Assembly: GCA_900470195.1 (NCBI GenBank) | Contig: UEIJ01000039.1 | Span: forward strand, 1 to 45,842 | From: Hyphomicrobiales bacterium | GTDB taxonomy: Bacteria > Pseudomonadota > Alphaproteobacteria > Rhizobiales > Rhizobiaceae | DNA: 45,842 nt | Direction: 5' to 3' | In this document: one piece after another, positions 17,708 through 25,681 of the stretch | Layout: each line of letters begins with the position of its first letter | Position numbering within the stretch: position 1 is the first letter of the stretch | Notes under the pieces: model-generated | Told to the model about the DNA's origin: nothing | Databases searched by the model: none | The model's input: the letters and a program-made list of their open reading frames with translations, nothing else | Position numbers and translations under genes: made by a program

Positions 17708-18961
17708 TTATTCCTCGTTGTCGGTCTGACGTGGCGTCAGTTCTCGGTCTTCACCGGCATCGGTGATCGGAACATTCTGCATCTGGATGCGTGGGATGCT
17801 GCCGCCCTCAACAGGTGGCAAATTCTCAAGCTCTCTGACCTCATTTATGGTCATCGCCCCGATTGCCGTCATCTGCTGATAGAAGCGCGCTCTTCCCGCC
17901 GTATCGCCCCGCAGAAGCCCTTCCTGGTTAAATTCGATGATAACCCCCGCCGCCTTATCGGCTGGCGTTAGAAGCTGTTTCATCAGTGCTTGTTCGATGC
18001 GCTTCAGACGCCGACGAAGCGTGAACTTCTGGAAGCCTAGCGTTTGTGCTTCGATGCCTGATCCCCAACTGGTCGATTTCGACGTATGGCCGACCATGTG
18101 AGGAGGAACCCCGAAGAACCGGCAGATTTCCTCCACAGAGAAAGCCCGCGTTTCCAACATCTGGGCATCCTCTGGCGTAATCGTCAGTTGCTGCCATTCC
18201 GTGCCGCCTTCAAGGACTATTGGCTTGCCAGCGTTGCCGCTGCCGATCTTCGCGGCCAGTTTCTGTTCTGCGACCTCGCGCTGCTCTTCTGTCAGCCATT
18301 TCTCAAACTTCAGGACGCCAGATGGGCGAAGTCCATTCTGGAACATCGATCCCGCCGATTTGTCAGCGGCTTGAGCCAGCCCAAACACCCGACGCCCGAA
18401 GTACAGCGTGGAAGCCCCACCGAGAGGATTGCCGCCAAACCCACGGATATGCAGGATTTCGCGGTCCGTCGCTTCGTTTGCTTTTCCGTCCTCGGTCCAT
18501 CGATAGACCAGACTGCCATCCGTCTTCTTCTGAACGCTCATGAGCGCCGGAAGAATAGGAGTGAGAACCTTCACCTTCTTGTCAGACCGAGTGACCCGTG
18601 CGTAAGCGTTGCCCCAAAGTTCCACGGAAGCCGCCATGAAATCCCAGAAATCAACTGCTGTCTGGTCGTAGTTCGGGCTGTCGTGCAGAACGTTGTAGAG
18701 CGGGTGATCGCTTGCAGGCTCACGCGATCCGTCAGTGTTGGTCCGGTATACCATCAAAGGCAGTGACGAAATCGTGCCGGAAATCAGGTTAACACACGCC
18801 CAGACAGCCGAAAGCGCCAGAACATTGCGTTCCGTGATGATCTCGCCCGCACCGCCGATGCTGTCCGCTGGGTACCAAGCGTCCGGCTCACGAACGGTCA
18901 GGTTCCGCTTCACAGGCGTATCGCCAACGAAACCATTCAGCATCTTTCGCAATAGGTTCAC
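17708..18961 (-). CDS. Portal protein, HK97 family
   Basis: 417 residues. Contains NVLALSAVWACVNLISGTISSLPLMVYR, DHPLYNVLHDSPNYDQTAVDFWDFM, EWQQLTITPEDAQMLETRAFSVEEICRFFGVPPHMVG and a C-terminal MTINEVRELENLPPVEGG, all hallmark portal motifs. It forms the dodecameric DNA gate of the head and docks the terminase. The start overlaps the terL stop in ATGA. Confidence 0.95.
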   Translation of the reverse strand: MNLLRKMLNGFVGDTPVKRNLTVREPDAWYPADSIGGAGEIITERNVLALSAVWACVNLISGTISSLPLMVYRTNTDGSREPASDHPLYNVLHDSPNYDQTAVDFWDFMAASVELWGNAYARVTRSDKKVKVLTPILPALMSVQKKTDGSLVYRWTEDGKANEATDREILHIRGFGGNPLGGASTLYFGRRVFGLAQAADKSAGSMFQNGLRPSGVLKFEKWLTEEQREVAEQKLAAKIGSGNAGKPIVLEGGTEWQQLTITPEDAQMLETRAFSVEEICRFFGVPPHMVGHTSKSTSWGSGIEAQTLGFQKFTLRRRLKRIEQALMKQLLTPADKAAGVIIEFNQEGLLRGDTAGRARFYQQMTAIGAMTINEVRELENLPPVEGGSIPRIQMQNVPITDAGEDRELTPRQTDNEE

Positions 18962-20649
18962 GCTGCACCTGCCAAGCTCTTGAAGTAATCGTCTATTCCG
19001 TCATATTCGGCCTCTTGCTGGATGAACCAACCGAGAGACATAATGAGCGCTACCGCTCCGTCGATCTTGTTCTGGGGCATTTCCTTGCGCGGATAGACGT
19101 TCTCTTTCGCGTCGTAATGCCCGACCACATTGCCAATCATCCAGTTCATCACTGCATTGCCGGTATGATGGATGCGGCCTTCGCGCATAAGAGCATCAAG
19201 CGTCTTCGTCGCCTCGCTCATGGTTGCCACTGTCTGCCGGTATTCCTCCGCTGGCATTCCGTCCCGCTTGAGGTTCTGGATCATTTGCTGGGCCTGCCAA
19301 GGATCGGTAGCAACCGCCTGCAAGTTCAAGCCGGGCGCTTCCGCCCTGATATCGTCTTCGATCAATCCGAAATCGATTGTCTCCCCGGCTGTCGCGGTAA
19401 TATCGCCCTGCAACTCCCAGCCGCGATACATCGGATGACGATCTTCATCGATTGCAACCCGTGGTAGGTAAAAACGCGGGAAAACATAGTAATGCGCCTT
19501 CCCGCCTATCAACCTGCGGTATGTATTCACGCGGGCTGCAATATCGATCTTGCTGGCGAGATCGAGGCCGATGACGCATTCATCTTCGGTAAAATCTGCC
19601 TCATCCAGCGTCCGATCCTCGCATTTCCGCCACCATTCGGTGTCGAACAGCGCCGAATTGGCATCCACCCACACATTCAGGTGCTTGGTGAGGTAATTCG
19701 CCCTCGCCGTCGCGACCTGCCGGGCTTTTGCTGCCGTTTGCATGACAATCTTTGGATCGACCGACACACCCCAGTTCGGGTTAGCCTTGCGCAAAGTCTC
19801 CTCTGAAAAGGGATCGTCGCCCTCATCAATGGTGTAGATGATCCCGAATACCGCTTCCGCAGCCTCGCCGCTGACGTGACCGGCCAGAACGTCAAGGACG
19901 AACTTGCGCACCTCGTAGCAGATACCATGCTTGTTGCTGCCCGCCGTGGTGATCATCCAAAGCATCGACTGAGGACGCTTACCAAGGCCGGTTTCCAGCA
20001 CATCGTAAACATCGCGGTTCTTGTGAGCGTGCAGCTCGTCCACAATCGCCAGATGGATATTCAGACCATCCAGAGTGTGACCTTCTGCCGACAGCGCCTT
20101 GAAAGCACTGGAGGATTTCAACTGCACAATTGCTTGTGCCGTTACGTCCACACCGAAGCGATTGCGATATCCTGGCATCTTGCGAGCCATGGCTTGCGCA
20201 TCGCGGAATACGATACGGGCCTGATCGCGGGTAGTAGCCGCCGAATAGACTTCTGCACCGGCTTCGCCATCCAGCGCCAGCATGTAAAGACCCACCGGAG
20301 ACGAGAAAGACGACTTGCCGTTACCTCTGGGAACCTCGACATACACCCGGCGAAACCGCCTGTTGCCCTCAGCGTCAACCCAGCCGAATGCCGTGCTCAG
20401 GACGAACACCTGCCACGGCTCCAGTATCATGAGATCGCCACGGGATGCGGCAGGCCCTTTGATATGTGGGCAAAGCTCGACAAACCGGCACACCCGATCA
20501 GCCCGAACAGCATCGAAATGATACCCGGCTGGCGGATTATCCAGATCATTCAACTGTCTTGCACATGCCTGATAGACATACTTGCAAGCCGGTATTGCGC
20601 CCGAAACCACGCCGCGAGCGTACTGATGCGCCTTCTGCGAATAGTTCAA
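18958..20649 (-). CDS. terL: Terminase large subunit
   Basis: 563 residues. ATPase: Walker A VPRGNGKS at about residues 106-113 and Walker B AIVDE (Asp204-Glu205) followed by LHAHK. Nuclease domain begins with CVIGLDLASKIDIAA (first acidic residue of the RNase H-like site). This is the Terminase_1/HK97 type that drives DNA packaging and makes the genome-end cut. The start overlaps the small-subunit stop by 4 nt. Confidence 0.95.
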   Translation of the reverse strand: MNYSQKAHQYARGVVSGAIPACKYVYQACARQLNDLDNPPAGYHFDAVRADRVCRFVELCPHIKGPAASRGDLMILEPWQVFVLSTAFGWVDAEGNRRFRRVYVEVPRGNGKSSFSSPVGLYMLALDGEAGAEVYSAATTRDQARIVFRDAQAMARKMPGYRNRFGVDVTAQAIVQLKSSSAFKALSAEGHTLDGLNIHLAIVDELHAHKNRDVYDVLETGLGKRPQSMLWMITTAGSNKHGICYEVRKFVLDVLAGHVSGEAAEAVFGIIYTIDEGDDPFSEETLRKANPNWGVSVDPKIVMQTAAKARQVATARANYLTKHLNVWVDANSALFDTEWWRKCEDRTLDEADFTEDECVIGLDLASKIDIAARVNTYRRLIGGKAHYYVFPRFYLPRVAIDEDRHPMYRGWELQGDITATAGETIDFGLIEDDIRAEAPGLNLQAVATDPWQAQQMIQNLKRDGMPAEEYRQTVATMSEATKTLDALMREGRIHHTGNAVMNWMIGNVVGHYDAKENVYPRKEMPQNKIDGAVALIMSLGWFIQQEAEYDGIDDYFKSLAGAA

Positions 20650-21047
20650 TGCGCCCTACCGTCAAATTCTGCGAATGGATCGTCTTCCTCGCCCTCGTGA
20701 GGCTGGTAGACCTTCGTTCTGTCCACTGGCGTTGCACCAAGTGAGGAAAGCGCCATGCGGTAATTCCCGAAGAAGCTGGCAGGCAGTTCAGCGGTATTCC
20801 CGTCCATAATATGCGCTCTCATCAATGAGACGATTTCCACCGCGCCCCGATCCTCGAAGGTCAGCCACGGCAATTCGTCTGCAAACGTGGCCCACGCTTT
20901 CTTGGCCGTCTTTGGCAGGTAATCCGGGGCTTTCCCCAGACCTCTCCCTGACGTGATTGGCTCGCTGCGGGGCTTAAACCGTCCAGGGTTTACCTTGTCA
21001 GCGCCCGTCAGCGCCGCTTTCGCAGTCGGCGTTCGCGGTCGTGCCAT
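20646..21047 (-). CDS. Terminase small subunit, P27 family
   Basis: 133 residues from ATG 21047 (MARPRTPTAKAALTGADKVNPGRFKPRSEP...), with AAAGGG ahead; an upstream in-frame start is less likely. The MARPRTPTAKA-x-x-G...R start and the KTAKKAWATFADELPWLTFEDRGAVEIVSLMRA helix pair are typical of P27-type small terminases, which recognise the packaging site. Ends with an acidic tail (HEGEEDDPFAEFDGRAH). Confidence 0.87.
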   Translation of the reverse strand: MARPRTPTAKAALTGADKVNPGRFKPRSEPITSGRGLGKAPDYLPKTAKKAWATFADELPWLTFEDRGAVEIVSLMRAHIMDGNTAELPASFFGNYRMALSSLGATPVDRTKVYQPHEGEEDDPFAEFDGRAH

Positions 21048-21234
21048 TTCAGCCCTTTGCCTTTTTTTGAATTGCAGATGCGTGTAAATGCTTGGCACGC
21101 GGGTCTACAGCCAAGCCCGATCCAGACTTTTCACCCCCCCCGCCCCATGCTGTTTGCTCCATATCAAGCCACAGAGAGCGATTTGCGAGTTTTATGATGC
21201 AATACAGCCAATCACACCAAACGCTTGCCAGCGG
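21048..21234. other. Gene-free region between HNH gene and terS, candidate cos site
   Basis: 187 bp without a credible ORF, placed just upstream of terS, the usual position of the packaging site in cos phages with an adjacent HNH gene. It holds an unusual eight-C run (21134-21141) followed by G and four C. No overhang sequence can be proved from a single prophage, so this is positional inference. Confidence 0.35.
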
Positions 21235-21720
21235 TCAGATATGAAGGCTTCTATCTACCCATCGATCTTTGGGCGCTGTTGGATACCCATCCAGTCCGAC
21301 GATACGATGCTCTATCTTCTTGCGTCTGATCAAGTCAGGGCTTCGATAGTGAAGGCGCTCGATAGACTGACATGCTCCATCGTGGCAGCTATCACATACT
21401 GCCCATAGGTTAGACGGTGAGAAGAACAGACCCTCATCACCCTTGTGTGGTATCAGATGGTCGCATACTGCGGGTCTTAACCCGCTTGCGCCCTTCTCTG
21501 ATCTTCCTTCTCTGAGTATCACGCCACACATCTGGCAGGTGAACAGGTCACGGACGAGGATGGACCAACGTAGCTTCTGCCATCTCGCTGTCTTGTACCA
21601 TTGCCTATAGGGCTGCGCTGTATCTCGGTACTGGCTGCGCTCTCTCTCATTCCCTTTGGCGTATCCCAGCCTTGGCTTCATCGTGGATACGAGAGGCTTG
21701 AGGGTGCGGAGCTTAGCCAT
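21235..21720 (-). CDS. HNH endonuclease next to terminase
   Basis: 161 residues. Zinc-ribbon style HNH: CQMC (about residue 64), VCDHLIPHKGDEGLFFSPSNLWAVCDSCH and a basic N-terminus with QWYKTARWQKLRW. In HK97-like phages an HNH protein encoded beside the terminase is needed with it for cos cleavage, and this gene's position fits. Its start overlaps the preceding small gene by 8 nt. Confidence 0.9.
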   Translation of the reverse strand: MAKLRTLKPLVSTMKPRLGYAKGNERERSQYRDTAQPYRQWYKTARWQKLRWSILVRDLFTCQMCGVILREGRSEKGASGLRPAVCDHLIPHKGDEGLFFSPSNLWAVCDSCHDGACQSIERLHYRSPDLIRRKKIEHRIVGLDGYPTAPKDRWVDRSLHI

Positions 21721-21928
21721 TCGGCCTCGTGCAATCTGGTACGAAGTCTAGCGCGTTCTCTACATGCTCGGTCAAATCTTCAACCGTGGCGTCACGCCAT
21801 GCCGGGTTTTCATTTGGCATCGGCAGGAGACCACGGCCAGTGCTGAAGTATCTACGTGTCTGCACCTGAAGGATGATCTTGCCATCTGGATCAGTGCGAT
21901 ACCGGCGCTTTCCTGTTAGCCTGACCAT
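21713..21928 (-). CDS. Small phage protein upstream of the HNH gene
   Basis: 71 residues (MVRLTGKRRYRTDPDGKIILQVQTRRYFSTGRGLLPMPNENPAWRDATVEDLTEHV...). A strong AAGGGG motif lies 5 nt ahead of the ATG. Basic N-terminus, acidic C-terminus. The middle pattern 'G-K-I-I-L-Q-V' plus aromatic W-R-D-A looks like a compact beta protein. No family recognised. Overlaps the HNH start by 8 nt, indicating coupling. Confidence 0.65.
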   Translation of the reverse strand: MVRLTGKRRYRTDPDGKIILQVQTRRYFSTGRGLLPMPNENPAWRDATVEDLTEHVENALDFVPDCTRPNG

Positions 21929-21930
21929 CT

Positions 21931-22128
21931 CTACCCCTTCGCCTTAAGCTCTACTGTTACTGCTGCCTCGGTCTGGTGATCCAGGTAGGCGTCTAGGCTG
22001 GCATGCATCTGGTCTCGGATTTCATCGGCTATATCCATGTTGCCGCGCATGACTGCTGCGAGATGGAGATGCCTTGATCCTACGATGTCCTGCCATGTGG
22101 CTTGCATGAACTGGATGGGCTTGGGCAT
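21931..22128 (-). CDS. Small hypothetical phage protein
   Basis: 65 residues, helical (MPKPIQFMQATWQDIVGSRHLHLAAVMRGNMDIADEIRDQMHASLDAYLDHQTEAAVTVELKAKG). Separated by only 2 nt from genes on either side, consistent with one operon. No known family recognised. Confidence 0.58.
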   Translation of the reverse strand: MPKPIQFMQATWQDIVGSRHLHLAAVMRGNMDIADEIRDQMHASLDAYLDHQTEAAVTVELKAKG

Positions 22129-22130
22129 GG

Positions 22131-22388
22131 TCAGACCTTCTTAACCCGCTGCGCCTTGCCTTTCCCCACAAAGGGGGCCGGGTAACTGCCGGTGCTCTCC
22201 GCCAACATAGCGGCTTGGTCTGCTACTATTTCGTCCATCATCTTCCGCACATCAGCGGTATCAAGAGAGACTTCGACGGTCAGCTTATCAATCTCGGTGG
22301 GCTTCTCCGGCCTTGGCAGCGCCATTGCAGGAACGGCAGCAGCTACAGGGGCAAGGCCGAGGAAGGATAGGAAGCGGCGGCGGTTCAT
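22131..22388 (-). CDS. Small exported protein with Tat-like signal
   Basis: 85 residues from ATG 22388, which overlaps the upstream stop in ATGA. Begins MNRRRFLSFLGLAPVAAAVPAMALPRP: a twin-arginine motif (RRRFL), hydrophobic core and A-x-A cleavage site, i.e. a typical Tat signal peptide. The mature part is ~60 residues with a basic end (GKGKAQRVKKV). An exported small protein in a prophage might act in lysis, superinfection exclusion or host fitness. Nothing in the sequence decides among these. Confidence 0.68.
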   Translation of the reverse strand: MNRRRFLSFLGLAPVAAAVPAMALPRPEKPTEIDKLTVEVSLDTADVRKMMDEIVADQAAMLAESTGSYPAPFVGKGKAQRVKKV

Positions 22389-22660
22389 GACAGTGACTTT
22401 CCGGTGCACGTGATCTGCGGCTTCAGGAGCGGGCTAATCGGATCGAGGTGATCCTTGCCCCGCACATCAAGAAGTTGATATCGTTGTTCAGGCCAACTAT
22501 TCGGTCGAGGAAGAAGCGGCGCTATAGACTGCTCCGCTTTCACAATCTTCACCTCGCCAAGCTTCTCGCGGATTTTCTCCCACTGTGCAGCCGTAGGCGC
22601 GCCACTGGGGAATGCTTCGCTGTAGCCTTCCAGCCATGCTTTGAATTCGTTGAGCGTCAT
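22385..22660 (-). CDS. Small hypothetical phage protein
   Basis: 91 residues from ATG 22660 (MTLNEFKAWLEGYSEAFPSGAPTAAQWEKIREKLGEVK...). A GGAG motif is 9 nt upstream, and the start overlaps the small membrane ORF upstream in ATGA. The 'LNEFKAWLEGYSEAF..G.PT..QW..I..KL' pattern is a recurrent short phage motif, probably a helical adaptor. A much longer in-frame start exists but overlaps the membrane ORF in another frame and was rejected. Confidence 0.68.
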   Translation of the reverse strand: MTLNEFKAWLEGYSEAFPSGAPTAAQWEKIREKLGEVKIVKAEQSIAPLLPRPNSWPEQRYQLLDVRGKDHLDPISPLLKPQITCTGKSLS

Positions 22661-22815
22661 CGCATTGATCTCCAATGGAAAGGTCCGAAGATCGCCAGCC
22701 CTGCCAGCGCTATCGGTGCTGAGTAGTTCAGGGGCGCTCCGCACCATTCGGCAATGATGCCGCCGTACATCATCATTAGCCCGACCCACGGCAAAGCCGC
22801 GATAACCCGCTTCAT
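22657..22815 (-). CDS. Small two-segment membrane protein
   Basis: 52 residues (MKRVIAALPWVGLMMMYGGI..., then YSAPIALAGLAIFGPF). Two hydrophobic stretches separated by a short polar loop. The stop overlaps the next start in ATGA, which supports translation. Size and topology would fit a holin-like protein, but no endolysin gene is nearby, so function is open. The 142 bp upstream (22816-22957) holds no convincing gene. Confidence 0.55.
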   Translation of the reverse strand: MKRVIAALPWVGLMMMYGGIIAEWCGAPLNYSAPIALAGLAIFGPFHWRSMR

Positions 22816-22957
22816 GACAGCCTACCTTGGTGCACTCTGGTTTCACGGGATATGGGCGGCAGCAGATATGCGCCTAGCGGCAGCATCTTCGACAGAAAGC
22901 ATCGTACCGCTGTCTTCATATCCGATCCTCTGTTGGTATCTTCCGGGCCTGCCCACT

Positions 22958-23566
22958 TCACACCGCTATATGCTCGGATAAGGCTCTCTTTACAAAGATA
23001 CCTTTTCCTCTCTGGATGCTTCGAACGTGTTTAGTGCTGATGCTAAATTCCGCTGCCAATTCTTTCCGGGTTTTTATCCCTTCAAGGCGAATTATGTATC
23101 GCACCTGGGATGCACTTAACTTTGATGGCCTGGTTGTCCCGTGGTCGCGCTTATCAAGCTCATTCTCGTTCTTTGTTTTCCAAGCTAAGTGACGATGGGA
23201 AACGCAACCCAGATGCCCCTTACCGCACAAATGAGCGGCTTGATGGCGCTCAGTGGGAGGCTTCCCATACGCTCTTTCGCAAACATATCGATGAGCATGT
23301 ATGGACTTCCCATCGACTTTGAGTTTCCCATAACCTGTACTGCTTTTATTAAATGGCCAGATTAGACAATCATCGCTTTCGTTCTTAAGCGCGACATTCT
23401 CCACGAATGCCATAGCTTGCCCAACCATCGTCCTTCCAGCCGTTGCATCGCCGTGTCTTTCAAAGCGCCTAAGATGTGAACGACAATACCCCTTGCCGCC
23501 GCGAGCTTTGTAATGCGCATTACCGCAACACTCAGCAACCGCACACGCTATAAACGTGTCACGCAT
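22958..23566 (-). CDS. HNH homing-type endonuclease
   Basis: 202 residues from ATG 23566, which has AGGAG 6-7 nt upstream; an earlier ATG at 23587 is less likely. N-terminal Cys/His-rich part (CAVAECCGNAHYKARGGKGYCRSHLRRF), then the HNH core HAHRYVCERAYGKPP...HLCGKGHLGCVSHRHLAWKTKNENELDK, then a helix-turn-helix (LSASQVRYIIRLEGIKTRKELAAEFSISTKHVRSI), the layout of free-standing phage homing endonucleases. It begins 5 nt after the T-run of the large RNA's terminator. More AT-rich than neighbours, consistent with mobility. Confidence 0.85.
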   Translation of the reverse strand: MRDTFIACAVAECCGNAHYKARGGKGYCRSHLRRFERHGDATAGRTMVGQAMAFVENVALKNESDDCLIWPFNKSSTGYGKLKVDGKSIHAHRYVCERAYGKPPTERHQAAHLCGKGHLGCVSHRHLAWKTKNENELDKRDHGTTRPSKLSASQVRYIIRLEGIKTRKELAAEFSISTKHVRSIQRGKGIFVKRALSEHIAV

Positions 23567-23591
23567 GGGTATCTCCTGAATGTTCATAATG

Positions 23592-23619
23592 AAAAAGCCG
23601 CCACCCGAAGGCGACGGCT
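23592..23619 (-). terminator. Rho-independent terminator of the structured RNA
   Basis: Minus strand: AGCCGTCGCC-TTCG-GGTGGCGGCT followed by TTTT. A 10-bp stem capped by a UUCG tetraloop with a T run, among the strongest terminator shapes in the window. It ends the gene-free structured stretch and lies just before the HNH gene. Confidence 0.85.
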
Positions 23620-24345
23620 GAAAGATGTGGGCAGAAAGTGATTGGCGTCACCCTCTGCCCTATTGGAACCGTTTCCAATCGCTAGTGCGTTAGTACCGGT
23701 CCATCACAACTGTTTCAGAACGACTTGGCGGTGCCTGTACGTGACCACAGCAAGATCGCCTTATGTCACCTAGCGCCTTTTAAGCGCCGCCGTTCTGATT
23801 AGTATGCGATGCTCGTGATGCACTGGCCTACATATACCTAGGATTGCCGGGAGCACTACCTGCACGAGCCATTATACCCAGCTTGAGTTGACGCCTTTCG
23901 GTCGCATCGCATTTCGTAGCCCTCATGTCTCGCGCTACCCGGATAAGTGGGGCGGTACTGCATGAGGGTGGATTTTTGCCCTAGTCGGCGCTCTTTTGAG
24001 CCGTCTGGCTACGAGGACTTCCCCAGACCCGTTCTCCAACCACGGCTATCTTCGCTGGCCGTCAGCTACTTGCGAGGAACGGACGGACCTCCCCATCCTT
24101 CACGGCTTTCGCCGTCTCGCATTCCGTTGAGGCCTTGCCTCGAATAAGCAAGGTATTCTCGCCTTGGACCTGCCTACAAGCGACAGGTGGGTAACTGTAA
24201 CTCGACCCTACACGCGACTACGATACACGTAGCTTATCTCCTAAAAGACGGTGAGCGTAGGACTTACCGAGTATTTGGCGCTGTGGGAGGATTTGCACCT
24301 CCCGGCAACCGGTTGGACATTCGGTCGCCCGCTACTTGCACCCGC
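23592..24345 (-). ncRNA. Candidate large structured non-coding RNA (about 750 nt)
   Basis: A 754-nt stretch with no credible ORF in either strand, in a phage region where genes otherwise overlap. Read on the minus strand it is rich in stable hairpins: an 8-bp stem at 24328-24321/24310-24303; a T-arm-like hairpin GGGAGG-TGCAAAT-CCTCCC (near 24305-24287); ACGGC-GAAA-GCCGT with a GNRA loop (24115-24102); CCCTCATG/CATGAGGG (23961-23968/23920-23927); GCTCGTG/CACGAGC (23863-23869/23811-23817); TCAGAACG/CGTTCTGA (23791-23798/23715-23722); ATTGGAA-ACGG-TTCCAAT (23679-23662); and GGGCAGA/TCTGCCC (23660-23629). It ends in a strong terminator. Size, phage location and the tRNA-like 5' element recall the giant phage RNAs GOLLD and ROOL, but I cannot show homology. 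It begins right after the stop of the upstream gene, so it may be cut from the operon mRNA. Confidence 0.72.
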
Positions 24346-24603
24346 TTAAAATAAGCCGATCTCCCTTAAGAGAGCATCATGAATTGCTCGACCTTCATCA
24401 TCATTAGAATAAGACTTCTTTTCCCGCACTTCGACCTCTTCAACAAACTCCACAGTTTCGAAACACCCTGGCTGTACTTCGATAGATTTAGGCACTTTGC
24501 GAGAAGTTGAATAATCGGCAATAAAGAAACCACCACCCCCATTCGGGCTTGGAAAGCAGTCGAAGGACCTGAGATAACGCGGTGTTCTTGTCTCGGCGCT
24601 CAT
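24346..24603 (-). CDS. Small hypothetical phage protein
   Basis: 85 residues (MSAETRTPRYLRSFDCFPSPNGGGGFFIADYSTSRKVPKSIEVQPGCFETVEFVEEVEVREKK...). The start overlaps the preceding stop in ATGA. Acidic C-terminal half. No family recognised. It is the last protein gene before the structured RNA. Confidence 0.6.
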   Translation of the reverse strand: MSAETRTPRYLRSFDCFPSPNGGGGFFIADYSTSRKVPKSIEVQPGCFETVEFVEEVEVREKKSYSNDDEGRAIHDALLREIGLF

Positions 24604-25232
24604 GCTGCTTTTCGCCTTTCAGCGTACTTCTGGCGGCGTCTTTCGTTTCGGGCATCTGCCCAACTGAAATCCGGTTCGGTTTCACCATGCGTGAGCGAGA
24701 AATCATCCCGCCATGTCAGCACCTTTTCGCTGTCCGCAGGGTCTCCGATTGTGACCTGAATATGCCCGTTTTCCGGTGCAACATGCAACACGTCGAAAAT
24801 GCCGTTTTGGATATTTTGGGCATTATTGCGATGGAAACCGGCAAAAATCTCCAATATTGCGCGATTTTTCCGCCTTCTTCCCGTTTCAACATGAAAGCCT
24901 TGTTCGCGGCACCATCGACCGAACGGCCTACCTCCAACCTGTGCCATTGCCCAATTCCAGAGGCACCGGCGGCGACTTTCGTCTGGGCAGTGCTTGATAA
25001 GCTCCATGCACCTTTCCCACTCCGATACGTCTTGTGTCGTCAGCTTGGTCTTGGCGAACATCTCTGCGCGATGCTCTTTATGCCGCTCATCGCCCCATTC
25101 ACGCATTTCAGCCCAGCTATGGACATAGCCCAGGCTCTGCGCCTTCAACTGCTTCGGCTTCGCTGTCTGGGGCAGCCTCCGGTCAACCTCCGCGCCTCGG
25201 ATGAACAGTTCAGCTATTTCCAACGGCGTCAT
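24600..25232 (-). CDS. DUF6362-like phage protein
   Basis: 210 residues. Central block CMELIKHCPDESRRRCLWNWAMAQVGGRPFGRWCREQGFHVETGRRRKNRAI looks like a DNA-binding helical module (W-A-M-A...G-R-P-F...W-C-R-x-x-G...T-G-R-R-R) as in the DUF6362 family of alphaproteobacterial phages and GTAs. The C-terminus is basic (NERRRQKYAERRKAA). Its position at the junction of early and late genes suggests a regulatory or packaging-associated role; this is inference. The family name is from memory. Confidence 0.66.
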   Translation of the reverse strand: MTPLEIAELFIRGAEVDRRLPQTAKPKQLKAQSLGYVHSWAEMREWGDERHKEHRAEMFAKTKLTTQDVSEWERCMELIKHCPDESRRRCLWNWAMAQVGGRPFGRWCREQGFHVETGRRRKNRAILEIFAGFHRNNAQNIQNGIFDVLHVAPENGHIQVTIGDPADSEKVLTWRDDFSLTHGETEPDFSWADARNERRRQKYAERRKAA

Positions 25233-25681
25233 GCTGTCCTCCTATCGTCCAAAAGGTCGAGTTGTTCGGCGTTCGGTCCAAATCGGCGGAACACCCTTTC
25301 ATATACCATGCCGCTGATTGCATGTCGTTGCGGGGTTATGCCTGACAGGTCATTGGCGATGAATTGAAGACGGCCTAGCGGTATTGCATCCCATAGTTCC
25401 AGCCATGCTGACGTATCGCGCTCTATCAGGCCCCGGTTTGCAATCACCATGTCGCTGGCCATCCAAAGGCCAAATTCATCAAGGCAGGCTTTGTTATTCG
25501 CCGTTTCCGCCAGTGTGGTCATAACCAGCCGGAAGTGACCTTCTCCATGGTTGCGCAGTATCCGGTCCAGTGTGGCGACCGCTCGTGTTTCGCCAATATC
25601 CGGGTATCGGTGGGCATCCACGATCTTGATGCCGTACTCTGCGCATATCGAATAAACACGAGGGTCAACTGTCACATGCAT
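25229..25681 (-). CDS. Hypothetical phage protein
   Basis: 150 residues (MHVTVDPRVYSICAEYGIKIVDAHRYPDIGETRAVATLDRILRNHGEGHFRLVMTTLAETANNKACLDEFGLWMASDMV...). Mixed alpha/beta, with ETRAVATLDRILRNHGEGHFRLVMTTLAET as its most striking block. The same arrangement occurs in alphaproteobacterial phages near DnaB genes, but I cannot assign a function. Overlaps the next gene in ATGA and the previous one by 10 nt. Confidence 0.65.
   Translation of the reverse strand: MHVTVDPRVYSICAEYGIKIVDAHRYPDIGETRAVATLDRILRNHGEGHFRLVMTTLAETANNKACLDEFGLWMASDMVIANRGLIERDTSAWLELWDAIPLGRLQFIANDLSGITPQRHAISGMVYERVFRRFGPNAEQLDLLDDRRTA

Noticed and set aside
24275..24345. Possible tRNA gene on the minus strand after 24346
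   Set aside because: The T-arm is good, but no 7-bp acceptor stem, D-arm or standard 7-nt anticodon loop can be formed.
23592..24345. Group I intron with HNH homing endonuclease
   Set aside because: No interrupted gene flanks it, a strong terminator ends it, and I could not place the conserved P/Q/R/S core.
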